Assembly: GCA_024734555.1 (NCBI GenBank) | Contig: JANPWX010000209.1 | Location: 1,096,157-1,160,156, forward strand | Length of the DNA stretch: 64,000 nucleotides | Reading direction: 5' to 3' | Origin: Trochalopteron elliotii | Taxonomy: Eukaryota; Chordata; Aves; Passeriformes; Leiothrichidae | Shown: positions 32,481 to 45,200 of the stretch, piece by piece | Layout: every line of letters starts with the position of its first letter | Position numbering within the stretch: the stretch's first letter is position 1 | Translations under genes and position numbers: made by a program | Notes under the pieces: generated by a model | The model's database searches: none | Told to the model about the DNA's origin: nothing | The model's input: only the letters and a program-made list of their open reading frames with translations

Positions 32481-35400
32481 TTATTTCATTTTTTTAAGGC
32501 AGTCAAACAGTTAAAACCGTGGGTGCGTTGCCGCCCCCCTCCTTCCCCTCCCCTTTCCCATCTCTTACCCACCTCCCTCCCCTTCCCCCTTATGGACCTC
32601 CACGTCGTGACCGTTTTGGCTGTTAAGAATAATATTAAGGTGATCTTTATTTTTGTTAAAGCGCTGTCCTGCTTACAAGCGTCCTTTTCCAAAGCAGATT
32701 ACTGCTGGGGTGGTAGGCAGCTCCCCGGCGCCCAGGACTTGCCCACTGAGACAGTGGCTGGAAGTTGTTGACAGCGCCGGGCGCCCACGTGTGCCACACG
32801 CTCCTCGATCCGCCGAGGTTTAGGGCTGGAAACTCCGCTGGGAGCCCGGACAGCCACACCGCCGGGGGAAAAACACCCCAGCAAGGCTGGCGAGTGAAGC
32901 CTCTGCTTGTTTGGGAAGCCTTCTACCCGGGATGTGGGGCTGGTGGGATAGATGTTCGGCGAAGTTTGTGGGTGGGTGAAGGCGGTCCTGGGGATGTTTG
33001 CTGGGGGTGCAGGAGGGGCTTGCAGGGAGCTGGCACGGTGGCACGGGTGATGGGAATGAGGAGCTGTGGACAGCCTCGGCAGAGTGCTTGGCCCCTCTAT
33101 TGTGTGTATGGTTCAGTGTGCTGCTGCTGAAGGGAACAGTGTGAGGGATGGTGTGGGGTTTTTTTGTTTGATTTTGGTGGTTGTTTAAGTGGGGTTTTCT
33201 TTGGTTATTGTTGTGGTTTTTGCTGTTGTTGGCTTTTTTAAAATTTTTTTTTTTGGCTTGTGATCCAGTGTGCTGTGATATGAAAATAATCTCTCCTGGG
33301 TGTGGTTAGCATCTTCCTTCATATGCCAAGTGGCCAGTGGCTTGTGTTTTAATGGAGGTGCCTCTAAACCCTGTCCAACTGGGAGTGTCCTTGGGAAGGA
33401 ATCTTCCTCTACGTGGTTATCTTAGCTTGTGTGGATGGAGAAGAAAACGCAGTTCCCTTTCGAAGGGAGATGCTTGCTAGCCTTTATAATTGTGTTAAAT
33501 CTCTTCAAGTCAAAATTAAACATAAGTAGAACTACGAGGTAAGAAAAACAAGCCACCTGCTGCCCTCTATGCGCCAGGTGTGTGTGAGGGCATGGCACAG
33601 CCATTTGCATTTGGGTGGTATTGCAGGACTGTGGTTCAAGTAGGAAGCTGTTGGCATGCCAGGAAGGGTGCTGGACAGTGAGGAAGCCAAGGGTGTGTAG
33701 CACCTTCCAGCACAGCTGATGTGTCCTGAGGTGTTTCACAGCTCCTCTTGCTGCAGGGTTTGGAAAGAAATGGGGTGCATGAGCAAAGAAGTTGGGCAGA
33801 TACTGCTGTTAGCTTTGACTGTTCAAAAACTATGAATTAGCCCACATGTGCTGCCCACACCCCAGCATTTTTAAGGAATTGGTGTCTTTCAGGGTGAACC
33901 AGATTTGCAGGTTCATGCCTATCTTCATGCAGACTTGGACCTGGAGTTTATTTTTAATGGAAGCCAAACATCTTAAGCAGTGTGACTTCAGCTAAAGCAG
34001 CAAATGTTCCAAAACTGGGCAAAACTGTGAAAACAGAGAACACTAATTTTAATTGTGCATTTTTCTACAACTCCTTCTTTTCCCAAGATTTCTGTCCCAA
34101 TTCTCCTCACTTTGCAGGTGTTTCTTGGTCACGATGGAAAACAGAAGGTAACTTGTCAATAGCCAGCTCAAGTTGTGCTGCTGAGGGTTGAGAATGTGAC
34201 TGGTTTTTAATGTAACCAGCTAGCCATGTCACAGGGCTCTGATCGGAGACCTTGAGAATTTGTTTCATGTGGGTCATTAACTGCTGTGGAAGACCAAATG
34301 ATTGTGGCTGACAACTTGTGTCTTCATGGAATAGGAGAAAAGATTGGCTTTAGAGTGAATGAGAGGTTTGAAGTGAAAGTTAGTTCATCTGTCCCTTCCC
34401 TTTAGAAGAATGTACAGCACATTTTTGAAACTGAGTCATCAGATACAATTTATTTCAAGTATTTTAAGCTGTTATGAATTTGATGCACTTTGGCCACGTG
34501 CTCACTGGAAATTGTTAGACAGTCTTGCTCAGATTTGCCCTGTCTTGGCTCAAAAAGGTGATGAAGGAGTTTCCTTGCTGCACCCCTTTTAGATCTGAGC
34601 AGAAGTATCTTAAAATGGGTGGAATATTTTGATGTCCTGTGCTCCATACAAACTGGGAAGGGAGCGTGCAAGGCTCTTGTTCACCAGCCAAGCATGGATG
34701 TGCTATCAGCCTCCCACTGATAAACCAGAGTTACCTTTTGACTCTTTCTGAGCTGTGCTTCTTAACAGGTGTAGCACAGGATTGGGCACATGATGTGTGG
34801 AGGGCAAATTCCTTCCAAAGTCACTTTGTCATGGAAGTCATAATAGGGATGCAGATACAGGAATGATTATTAGTTCTGATGACCTGACCAGGATTGTGTG
34901 ATGACACTAAGTAATAGATAAAAGGTTTTATGTTCCATAAACTTGGTTCTATGGTTCTAGCTTCAGGGTAAACTGCAAGGCTTTTGCAAATGTCTTAATT
35001 TGATGACTCTCTGGTAACTGCAAATAGGTGCAAGCATTAATTGCTTGAAACAAGTCCTTAAAAATAAGAACAGACACAGGCAGGCTACAGGTAGGAAAGT
35101 GAAAGAAGAGCTAATTGCTATTTTTCGGTGTATTTTTCAAATCATGTTTAATCCTGCATATATGATTCTGTGGGTGACCCAGCAGCTCCAGCAGTTTATT
35201 CATTTATTTAAAATGGCTTTGTAGTTCACCTTGAAAACCACTTCCTGCCATATGGTTATATTATTTCTCTATGCCACGTTTTTGCTAATTATCAAGACCA
35301 TTTGCTTTAAAATAGGTGTTTTTAATTTCACAGCCTTGTCTGCCTCTCCTGCTTGATCTTGCCCTGGAGTCAAGAGGCTGTGTCTGTTCATTCTCCATGG

Positions 35401-38400
35401 CAACAGGCTGTGATTTACTTATTTCAATTTAATTAAAAAGCAGATATAAAATTCTAGGCATTTCATATGTTTCTTATATTAGAAAAATATCAGTAGATTA
35501 GTCTCCACAACAGATCTACCAGTCTCAAAAGTAAAATTCTCGACCTAAGCCACTGATTTCTTTCTCAGTCCACCCCTTTGGAAGAGTTTAGGATAGGGAG
35601 GAGTGCTGTAGCCTGTCCTCAGGTGAAGGAATTTGTATGCAGGCTAGAAATGAAGGTCTAAGTCCTAAATTAGTTTTTCAAGCTCTGTGATTGTACAAAT
35701 ACTAGTTTGTGTTAGCTAGGGATAAAAAAGCATGGGTAATGACAGGCAGTTGCTGGCTAAAGAGGGGATTATGGTCAAGAAAGGACCTTGGGGCTGAATG
35801 GAGGAGCGTGATGAATTTAAGAGCATGATGAATTTAATCTACAGGTGTTAGGTTTGGTAGAAAATGGATGGAGTGAAAGCAGTGTAATTAACTGCCAAAA
35901 TTAACACTCCTTTTTGCCTTCAATAGCAACTCACCAATTCTTAATAGGATTATTTTCCCTTGAAGGGCCTGTTGAGATGACTCAGCTTTTGGAGTACCAG
36001 CATGCCAGTGGTGGTTGCTTCCTAGCAGAAGCTGTGCCTGCTGAGTTGTGTAACTAGACTCAGGTGCTATTTCTGAGCTCTGATAATGTGTGGAAGAAGA
36101 CAAGTTGGCTGTGCGTTTTTGTTAAGCCTTAAGGAGCAGTTGTCATCAGGAGAGTGCCTGCACAAAACTGCACCTTTGGATTTTTTTTCCCGCTTTAGTG
36201 TTGCCATTCTCAATGCTTTTTCACAGTCACGGCTGGCAACTATAACAACAGACACCAATTCTTGCTCCTCCTAACCCTGCCAAGCCCACGAGGCTCTGTC
36301 AGAAAACACTGGACTCTCTCCTGGCTTGTTTATCTGTATCAATTAAAATTATGTACAGAGTGTCTAGCTGCAGATTCCTGGTGACCATGCACCAACGGGG
36401 AAGAGACCCTCTTTGAGTCCATGAGGTAAGCAGTTAAGCAATGTTTACTTAGTAAAGCCAGCATGTTTGGTCTGTGAGTGGTATATCTGAAATCTCATAA
36501 TGCTGTTCCCAATAATAACAGAATAAACCCAAGCAAAACCTCAAAGCAAGCTTTTGTTTGTTACTGTGTTTAAACAGATACATTCAAAGAATTTATATCC
36601 AAATGGCAACATTCTTAATCCTTTATTACTGGTTTTACTAGCGTACAGTCATGATCTGTATTCTTTAAGAGTGCATCTGTTCCTCTTGTTTATCCTGCTT
36701 TGAAGTAGACCTTACTGATATTAATTTCTTTATAGCTTGTAACCTCATCTATAAAATGAAGGGAATACTTCATACAGGCAGCTGTGAAGCTACATTTATT
36801 GTCTGTAAATTTCTTGCAGTAATTGAGCAGAGGAGGTGGAGAGAAGTCAAGAGAGTGGAGTTAATATGGGCTTGGTTTCTTTTTATAAAAGAAAAGCATA
36901 ATTTTTGTTCATCTGATGGTGGAGAAAATAATGGGAAAAGAAAAGTGCCCCCTGAAACTAACTGTTAAGTTTGTAATGAAAACAGACATTTCTTTAACAT
37001 AATGATGAAGGCAGCCATCTTGTTTGATAATAAGAGTCCAGTTTAGAAACAGGAAAGATTATTACTGGAAATCCTGCAGTACCTCTTGTATTTCTGTGTA
37101 GTTTGGGTCTGCTCAGTTTTAATGTTGTTTTTTATCTGCATGGCTGCCTTCATAAATGCTACTGGTATGGACGCTTTAATAATAGGTAAAACTACCTCTT
37201 TAAGATTATTAGCAAACACGTCTGTTGGAGGCTTTTCAGCTAGGCTGCTTGTTTTGTGCTGACCAGCATCCTTGTTGGATGAAACTGCAGTTTCATGTGG
37301 GTTAGGATGGATTTTCTTGCTGTAGCTGACCTAATCTAACCATTTGCTCCTCCCAAGAGGGGTGATCATGCCTTGCTCCTGGCTCTGTGGCCATATTCCT
37401 TGCCTTGTGGATACAGCTTGTTCAGCTTTCAGAAAGCTGACATGCCCAAAACCATAAAAAAGTGAACTGTTTTCTCCTGGGACAGAGAGCTGAACCTGTT
37501 CACCAGGTACAGGCTCATATCAGAGCTGCCGCTAAGGAGGGGTGAGATTTGTTTTGCCAGCAGTGAAAGGTAAGGAATGAAAGAAAGGTGAAAATGCCCC
37601 CCCCCCCCCTTTTTGGCAGCAGTGACCTATTAGCCTGGTTCAGTTGTGATGTGAAGCCTTGCCCCCAGCTTTCATTTTCAGATCCCTCCCTTCCCCCCTG
37701 CACCTCTTTTGTCCCTCAGATATACTCGTGTGCCTCCAGATGCCTACTTCCTTCCCAAGCAGTATTTTCAAAAGGGTGAAAAAAGGGAAAATACTGAGTT
37801 TCACTGCCTCTGCAATTGGAGACATACTATAGTTCCTGAGAGCCTGTTGCTGTGAGTCTAAGAATTATTATTATTAGGCTCATGTATTATTATTAACAGG
37901 CTCAAAAGATAGTCGCTGTAATCATTCTTTATGAGTGGGCAAAAGGAAACTGCCTGGTGGGATAGCTGTAGGCCAAGTTTGTAAAAGAGCTTCCCCAAAC
38001 CTGGTGATGGCGGCTGTTTGGACTGAGACCCTGGAGCTGGTGGGACCACACAGTCTAGGATAAATGACAAGGAGAGGGAATGTCTAGATAATTTTCTGCA
38101 TGCCGTGGTGAGCTGGGCCTGGAGCTGGGTACCACAGCACTGGAGGAAGTCTCTCCTTCTCTGAACAGTGGCTTGCTGTTGTTCCCAGCACTGCTGCCTA
38201 ACTAATTTTCAGACACTAGCAGAAATTGGGAAGGCCTTGTGGGACGCTGCTGTGGTATTGTAGAAGGGTGCCATCTTGCTTCAGGGATGTCATTGAAGCC
38301 TGGGGTGAGAGGAAGCTCAGGCTCCATGGGAACTGGCCAAGGAAAACTTTGCTTCTGCTGACTGGCAGGGATGCTGTTTCTGCCTTGGCTTTGCTGCTGA

Positions 38401-39768
38401 TGTTTTGGTGTATTTGCATTGACCCGTGCTGGCTGCAGGGAGGACATGTGTCCAAGGAGACACATGCCCAAGCATCTACTTAGCAGGGCCACAGTGCAGG
38501 TTGGAGTTTGATTTTGGGTATGAGATGGAGACATCTGTGGCCTACAGCAATTATGCCTTATGGCTAAAGGAACAGAAACAATGCTTGTCTGGTGAATTTT
38601 CTACAGCATGAAGGTGGAGATTATGTCAGTGAAGAGCAGTGTGACAGAGGCAGCAGGATGCAGTGAGCCTGTATATGTGTGGACTGACCCAGCAGCTGTA
38701 CTTGGCAGGAGGGGCAGGTTGCAATTGGTGTGGTGCACAAATTAGAAATGTTTGTGCAGCCATTTTCAAATAAGGAAAGTCATAGGGAGAGACAAAGGAA
38801 TTTGCTCCAGCTTTGAGAGTTAGAAATTTGTTTCATTCTGTATTGTAGTTGGGTTGGGGTTTTGAAGCATTTAAACCTAAATTCTTTTCACTGGTAGCCG
38901 AAGACATGGCAAAAGAAAGGTTATTGTAGAGTTGTGTCACATTGCATGGTAAGATTATACACTGGGTGGCTCTTATAGTGGGTTTGTATTCCAAGGATGA
39001 AGTGAATAAAAAAAAAGAATCAGTGCATTGATATTAAATCATGATGCCACGGGATATGGTGTGTACAAAGCGTCTTTGTTTTCAAGGCTGTGTTTGGGGT
39101 TTTTTTAAAACTGACACATTTATAAGCCAGCTGCAATCTTTTTTTTTTTAAGACACATTTGTAAGAGTGGGAGGAATATAGAAAATGCTGTAATCTCATT
39201 GAGAGATATGGGTTTTTTCCATTCCTTTGCACGTGCATGCAGCCTCTGGGGAAGATGTTAGTGAAGGAGCTTGGACAATCAAGGTCTTCTCTGGAGCTGC
39301 CATTGTTGACTGATGTAGTGGGTGTTAACTGGGCAATGTGTACAGATGCATGGGCTGATGGGCTGTCTGGGGTTTCATCACTGCACTCTCCCTTTTTTTC
39401 ACTCCTCCTGGATAGAGATATGTTTCCTGGCAGATATGTCTTCCACCTACATCTCTTTTTCTTCTCATGTAAATACTTGCTGATTTTTTGTTTGTTTGTT
39501 TTGTTTTTGTTATTGTTGTTTTTCTGGCAAATCTACTGTGCTTGTAATGGGTGTCTTTTCTCCTCATGATGATAGATGTTCCTGTAAGCGGTCTCTTCCT
39601 GCATCACTTTGCTGAATTTTCATGCAGTCTGCCCTGTCTGGGGGCAGCTTATCTGCTCTTGTGATGGTTGCTCTAGTAAAGGTCCTGGTATTGTAGCTGA
39701 GTCCAGCAATGCTCCGGCTGCCCTTTGGAGTGTGAAGGAATGCAGTAAAAAAAGCAGCTTCTTTTTTT

Positions 39769-39799
<31 letters not shown>

Positions 39800-41332
39800 G
39801 TGGGGAGGTGGTCCCGTTTGTCCTCAGGCCTGAAATGCTGAGAGCATGTTAGAGTTCCCATGTGAGACTGTAGTAATTAAATAGTGCTGGAGGGAGAGGG
39901 AGTAGGAGAGCATGTGATGGTCATTTCAGATAGGTTGACAAAGAGGGGCTATTACAGTGCCAGCAGAAGACATCTTAATCTGGAGGTTCCTAGCCAGCAA
40001 ATATTTTAAAAAGCTATTCTAGAGAGTAAGAGGGGTGCCTGAGAGGTTTGTATATAATTAATTGTCCAGATACCACTGGAGTATCTGGAGTAGCAGTTTG
40101 AAGAAAAGAACTCATATGGGAACCAGGTGTGGTGTAGAGGGTGAAATGGGATTTTCCTGACTTTTGATTGCAAAGATCAAGTGTAGAAGAAATTTTAGAC
40201 AAAATAGGTGCAAAGAAGGACTAAAATTAATAGGTAATTTCATTTGATTTTCTTTTGCACTGCATGCTCCTGGATAGTGTTACTTGAACATCAGTTGAAG
40301 CAGTAGAGCATGCTTGGGAACTGGAGACATTAAGCAGAAGGAGAGAACGAATCTGATTAGCTTTGCTTTTCGAGCATTAAGCAGAAGGGCTGAACAGGTA
40401 ATAGCAGCAGGCTCCTAAGCACCGGCACAGCCTGGCATATGGGATGATGGATCTAACCATGCCATAGAACTGTTTCTTGTAATAGAAGCTGCTTGTTTTT
40501 ATGTTGCAGTTGCTGTTGTACTTTCTTATTATCCTATTCATTGCTGTCTGCCATTTTGAGCCTGGCCACGTGGGATGGCTCAGCCCCCTGGAATGTGTAC
40601 TCTGTGGTGCACTTCTGTCCTGAGTAGTAACAGGACCTCTGATAGCCAAAGGGTGAGAGTGAAGAGGTGCCAAGGCTCAAGAGTCTTAGCTGTTTCCCCC
40701 CTTAGGGGAGTAACAGATGCTGCTTTTGCCATGATGGAAAAGTTGAGTGCTAATGTGTGTAAATCTCCTAATTTCCCTCTGAATGTCCAGCTATTGGGGC
40801 TTGTCGGCAGCAGGTTTGTAGTGACCTGAAAAAAGGGACATCTATTAGTTCTACTTATAATTAATAAGTAAAAAACTGGCTTTGCTACACCAGTCACTTT
40901 TTTGGCACAGTAGCAGAGATCCTGGAGCCACTTCCAGTCTGGGGCCTCTCTTCCACACAAAGCAAATGCAGCAGAGAGAGCAGGCAGAGGCTCTACTGGC
41001 GCAAGCTGGAATTGGAGCTGCCGATAGAGCATCCAACACCCGTGCCTGCTGCTTGGGGTGTTTCTGTTTTGTGGTGATCCTTTCCCCAAAAGTGCCTGCT
41101 TTCCCTTCGTTTCACCCAAGGCTTTCATTGATGGAAGGTCTAAAAAGCCGTTTCCAAAGCTGGTATGGATTAGGGGAGTGTAGATAGAATGGAAAGAGCA
41201 TACCTCTCCTTAAAATGTCTGAACAAAGCACAGGAGCAGGAAGCTCACATGCGTATGTGTATATATATGTATTTTAAGGCTAGAAGGGGTGGGTCAGACT
41301 AGTGTTTCTGTGACCTTTTCTCAACTATGACT
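32281..41332 (+). other. First intron, proximal part
   Basis: About 9 kb of unique-looking intronic sequence after the donor. No exon with matching splice sites and coding content was recognised. T-rich stretches near 33240 and a C11 run near 37602 are low complexity. Confidence 0.55.
39762..39800 (+). repeat. T17-G22 homopolymer junction
   Basis: Seventeen T followed directly by twenty-two G, then tggggagg. The G run can form quadruplex structures and is also a classic place for read-length or assembly error. Confidence 0.9.
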
Positions 41333-42259
41333 TGTCTTTCCTGCGTGCTGCCTCTCCTTGCCTGTCAGGGGACTTTGCTGGTGGTTAGATTTTTTTTTTT
41401 CTTTTTTACTTATAGATTTTTTTTCCCATAAGTTGCTAGGTAACTAACTACTGGGTGCTTATGGGTACTTAAGCAAAACAAAAGAAGTGGCCGAAGTCGA
41501 GAGAGGAGGGTAGCATCCCCCTACACTTCTTTTGTCTCTGGGAGTTTCTCTCCCATGGGGGAGATACCATGAAATTTTGGGAGCAGGAAAAAGGATGGGC
41601 CTGGGGGCAGCTACTATTGCTCTTGACATCAGAAGGAGGAGGATCAAGCTGTTGCTTACTGGGGCAAAATTCACTGTCATCACTAGAGTCCAGTCCTAGG
41701 GCCCTACCACCATCTGCTCATGTGCGCGGGAATTCTGAGCTCGCCTTCTCCTGCCCTGCTGGAGCTGGGCTGCTGCTGTCCCGGCGCCGCCGCTGCTCTG
41801 GGTCTTTCTACGCTGTAGCCCCGCACCCCCTGCCCGCTGGGACATCCCGCAGTTCCAGCTACCACCACGGAGCTTCTGGTACATCTCATCCACCAGGGCG
41901 GGATTTCTGCTCATTCCTGCCGTTCCAGCTTGGTGCTCCTCAGAGTCCTGCAGGGGCACCGGGATCAGACTGCCCCAGGGTTTTGTGGAGCAAAGCCTCT
42001 CCTCCATCCCTTCCCGTCTCAGCCAGGAAGGGTGTCACGAGGTTCCTGGTTCTGTTTTGTTGTTAATGCTGTAGTTGTTGTTGTTTGTTTGCCTTGTTAT
42101 ATGTACTAGTAAAGAATTGTTATTTCTATCCTCGTATCTTTGCCTGAGAGCCCCTTAATTCCAGAATTATAATAATTCGGAGGGAGGGGGTTTACATTCT
42201 TCATTCCGAGGGAGGTTCCAGCCCTCCCTAGCAGACACCTGTCTTTCCAAACCAAGAGA
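41333..42259 (+). mobile_element. LTR of a songbird-type ERV, limits approximate
   Basis: The 3' half has an LTR-like end: tgtactagtaaagaattgtt (poly(A)-signal region), ataataattcggagggaggg, then cagacacctgtctttccaaa and ccaaga. I associate this order with songbird LTRs that end in a CAAACCAAGACA-like sequence; here the last bases read GAGA. A possible 4-bp TSD gact (41329-41332 and 42260-42263) would give 927 bp, but the 5' limit is weak. The frame from 41569 to 42066 is compositional. It lies in sense orientation in the putative intron. Confidence 0.55.
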
Positions 42260-45200
42260 GACTTCCACTTCCTTCTTGCTGGCCTGCAGGGCTGCAGGGA
42301 GCCTCCCTACCCTTGTGGCAGCTCCCAGCTCTGGCTCTGAGCCCAAGCTAATAATCCTGACATATTTTACTGCCTTGTGCTCTGCTCCGTGCCTTGCTGT
42401 TAGGGGAGATGGTATGTGAGGTTGTGGTTTGCATGACTTTGAACATTGCACTGGCCCTGGGGAAACCCAAACCTTGTAATAAGCATCGGCTGAACCTCTG
42501 GTAGAGCTTGGCTTTGCTTGGCAAGGCCCCTTGCTTCCCTGCTTGCAGGTGACCACTAGCACAGATGTCATCCAAACACACCTTCCAGTTGTCTCTGGCT
42601 GTTTGTATGACTGCCAGCAGTATTGGGTTTGGGTGGAAGTAAGAGGTGTTGGTAGCCAGGAAAGGAAAAAGTCATCAGGTACTAGAGAAGAGTAATGAAG
42701 ATCTCCTCTCACCACTCTCTCCATGCATCAAAACACTCTTAAAAAAAATAGAGCACTCATCTTTGACCCCCATTAATGACTGTGAGTTTTATGAGTCTGT
42801 TGATGCTCCCACAGAGTTTAATTATTTAGAGCATAAGGTGGAGGTTTGTGCTTTTACTGCTGATGGTGCAGGGTTCAGGCCCTCCTGGTGGGCAGGGATG
42901 TTATTTACAAAGGCAGGCTGGCTGGGAATGCAGCTGCTGGCTCTGAGGAGCCTAAGGGAGGCATGAGCTGCAGCTTGTGTGGTCCTTGTCACAGCTGGAC
43001 AAAGCAACATATCCTTCTCATTATGTGAGTTCCACGTGACCTGTCATGTGGAATTCAAGGTCTGTGTCCTTATCATCAGGGCATTTAATGGTCTGGACCT
43101 GAGATACCTTAAGTAACTACCTGAAGCTGTTGGGTGGGCATATGTGTGGCAGATCCCGCTTGTTGCTGAGCCCTCAGTCAGTGCGAGAGGCTTTAGGGGC
43201 TGGTGTGAGATTTTGGCAGCAATATCTGATTTATCAGCCCGGGGCTACAGGCCTCTCCTGTTCCCTGTAGTAGCAAGCCTTTGCCTGCCTCTTTTCTGTG
43301 ACCAGCTGCTTCCTGTTCCCCCCCAGATTCTGCTCTACACTCTAGCAACCAGTTTTCCTACTGTAAAATCCCATCTTCAATCTGCTGCTTCCTTCCCTTT
43401 GCAGTACATTAACTTGTTCTTGCCTTTCCTACTTTTCCTCACCCAGTGTTTCTCTGCTGGTAATCCTCCTGAGACTTGGGAACACAGAACAGATAAGGAA
43501 CAACCAAGGAGCAGCAGAGTGTCTGAAGATGTTTGTGCAGCTCGTGTTTCCAAACAGGCAGCTGGTCACTTAGACCAGGAGTATTTTCATGATGTCCTGC
43601 TGACCATTCAGCCAGGTTTCCACTTCTAATGGGAAGGTGTCAGGTTCGATTGAATGGGATTGAATGGGATGTGGGCTGGTCTGATGCATTGGCTGGCCAG
43701 CTGGAAGGGTTAGAGGCTCACCTGGCTGCTTCCGGAATTGGTAAATTCCTTTAGAATTGTGCTGCCTCTTCTGTCTGTTTGTGGATCCTTGGGGCTTGAA
43801 GTTCTCATTAGCACTGAAGTGAAACATCAGTGACTGTTTCGTTGCAAGAGTAAGTAGAGGCTTATTTCAGAGCAAAAGTGATTAGTATTGGTGGATCTGG
43901 GTTTGGCTGATAGCCAAATGAATTTATGGCAAGACTGGGAAGCCTTAGTTGATGTGGAAGGTTCACACACGACATTGCTCATACCATACAATATCAGTAT
44001 TGATATACTGAAAATGCCTATCATGGCAGACACCAAGCCAGCAGGTCACCTGGTGCTGCTGCTCAAGGCTGATTGTGTGTGCTGGGGCTCACTGCTGTGC
44101 TCTGCTGCCATTTCTTACCACCTGAGCTCAGGGACACTTGAACCTTCTCCTCACATCTGTGCTGCCACTGTCTCCTTGTACATGCTTGATCACCTGTTTT
44201 CTGCTGTAGCAAGGGCCTGTGGAGGCTCTTGGTTGCATGCCAATGGGCTTTTCATGCTATCCCTATTTACCCTGGTTTATCTTTTCCCATTCCTTTCCTT
44301 CTTCCTATTTCATTTCCTTTGGTATGGGACTAATGTTCCAGGTTGTGTTGAGACACTGGGTTGAGTTGAGAAAGAGGATGGAAGGGAGAAGGGAGCTTGT
44401 GCTGGTAGATGTGAGTTTCTGTCATCAACTCAGTCTTCAGTCTGTTGATTATTGTGGATCTAGCTAAATCAGCTGGATCTCCTAGACAAACATGAGGTGC
44501 TCTGTGTCCTGTATCCATGTTCTACTCTGTTTTTCTGTTTTTCTTTTTTTTCCCCCTCAAAATTAATAGGATTCTACCCATTGATGATTAAAACAACACC
44601 TGGAGTTTTGGAATGGATCAGATGCGTCAATCAAATGTTACTACATTGCACCCAAAGAGAGGAATGCCATCCAGCTGGGGGTAGGGTCTGTTTTTCCTTT
44701 GTTCCCATCAGTGTCTAGAGTTACTGGAAACCTTTTTGGGTTTTTAAATGTGAGAACTTTTAATAGCAAGTACTAGTTTAAAAATTAATTGCTTCATTGT
44801 GTGAAAACTTGACTGCATTTTTTTGTTGGTATGGAGCAAAGTTGTGCCTCTTTATATTCAAAATGTTATTAATAATGTTGAGGCTTTGCAGGCTTTGGTA
44901 AAGAAAACATTTCAGCAACTACTTCAGATATTTTGGGAGGGAAATTTCATGTTTCAAATGCAAAGAAAATCTATTCTGATTACTAAGAAAGATGAAAATA
45001 ATTTAACTTTTTTTCGGAAACATCAAAGTTCAGATCATTTGTCCTAGTTCTTGAAATTAATGCAAAACAGACTAATACCTCTGCATAAACTGTCCCCCTT
45101 GCAACAGGAGAGAGGAGGTGAATATATCAGTAGGAAGCTGTGTCTCTCTGTGTACTGCCTGTGGTCCATGGCTACTATGGCAGCAGGTACAGCATGAGAC

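Noticed and set aside
41569..42066. 165-codon + strand frame
   Set aside because: It lies inside an LTR and is GC-driven, with no domain.
43144..43629. 161-codon + strand frame
   Set aside because: No recognisable domain and no splice context; low-complexity Leu/Pro/Ser content.
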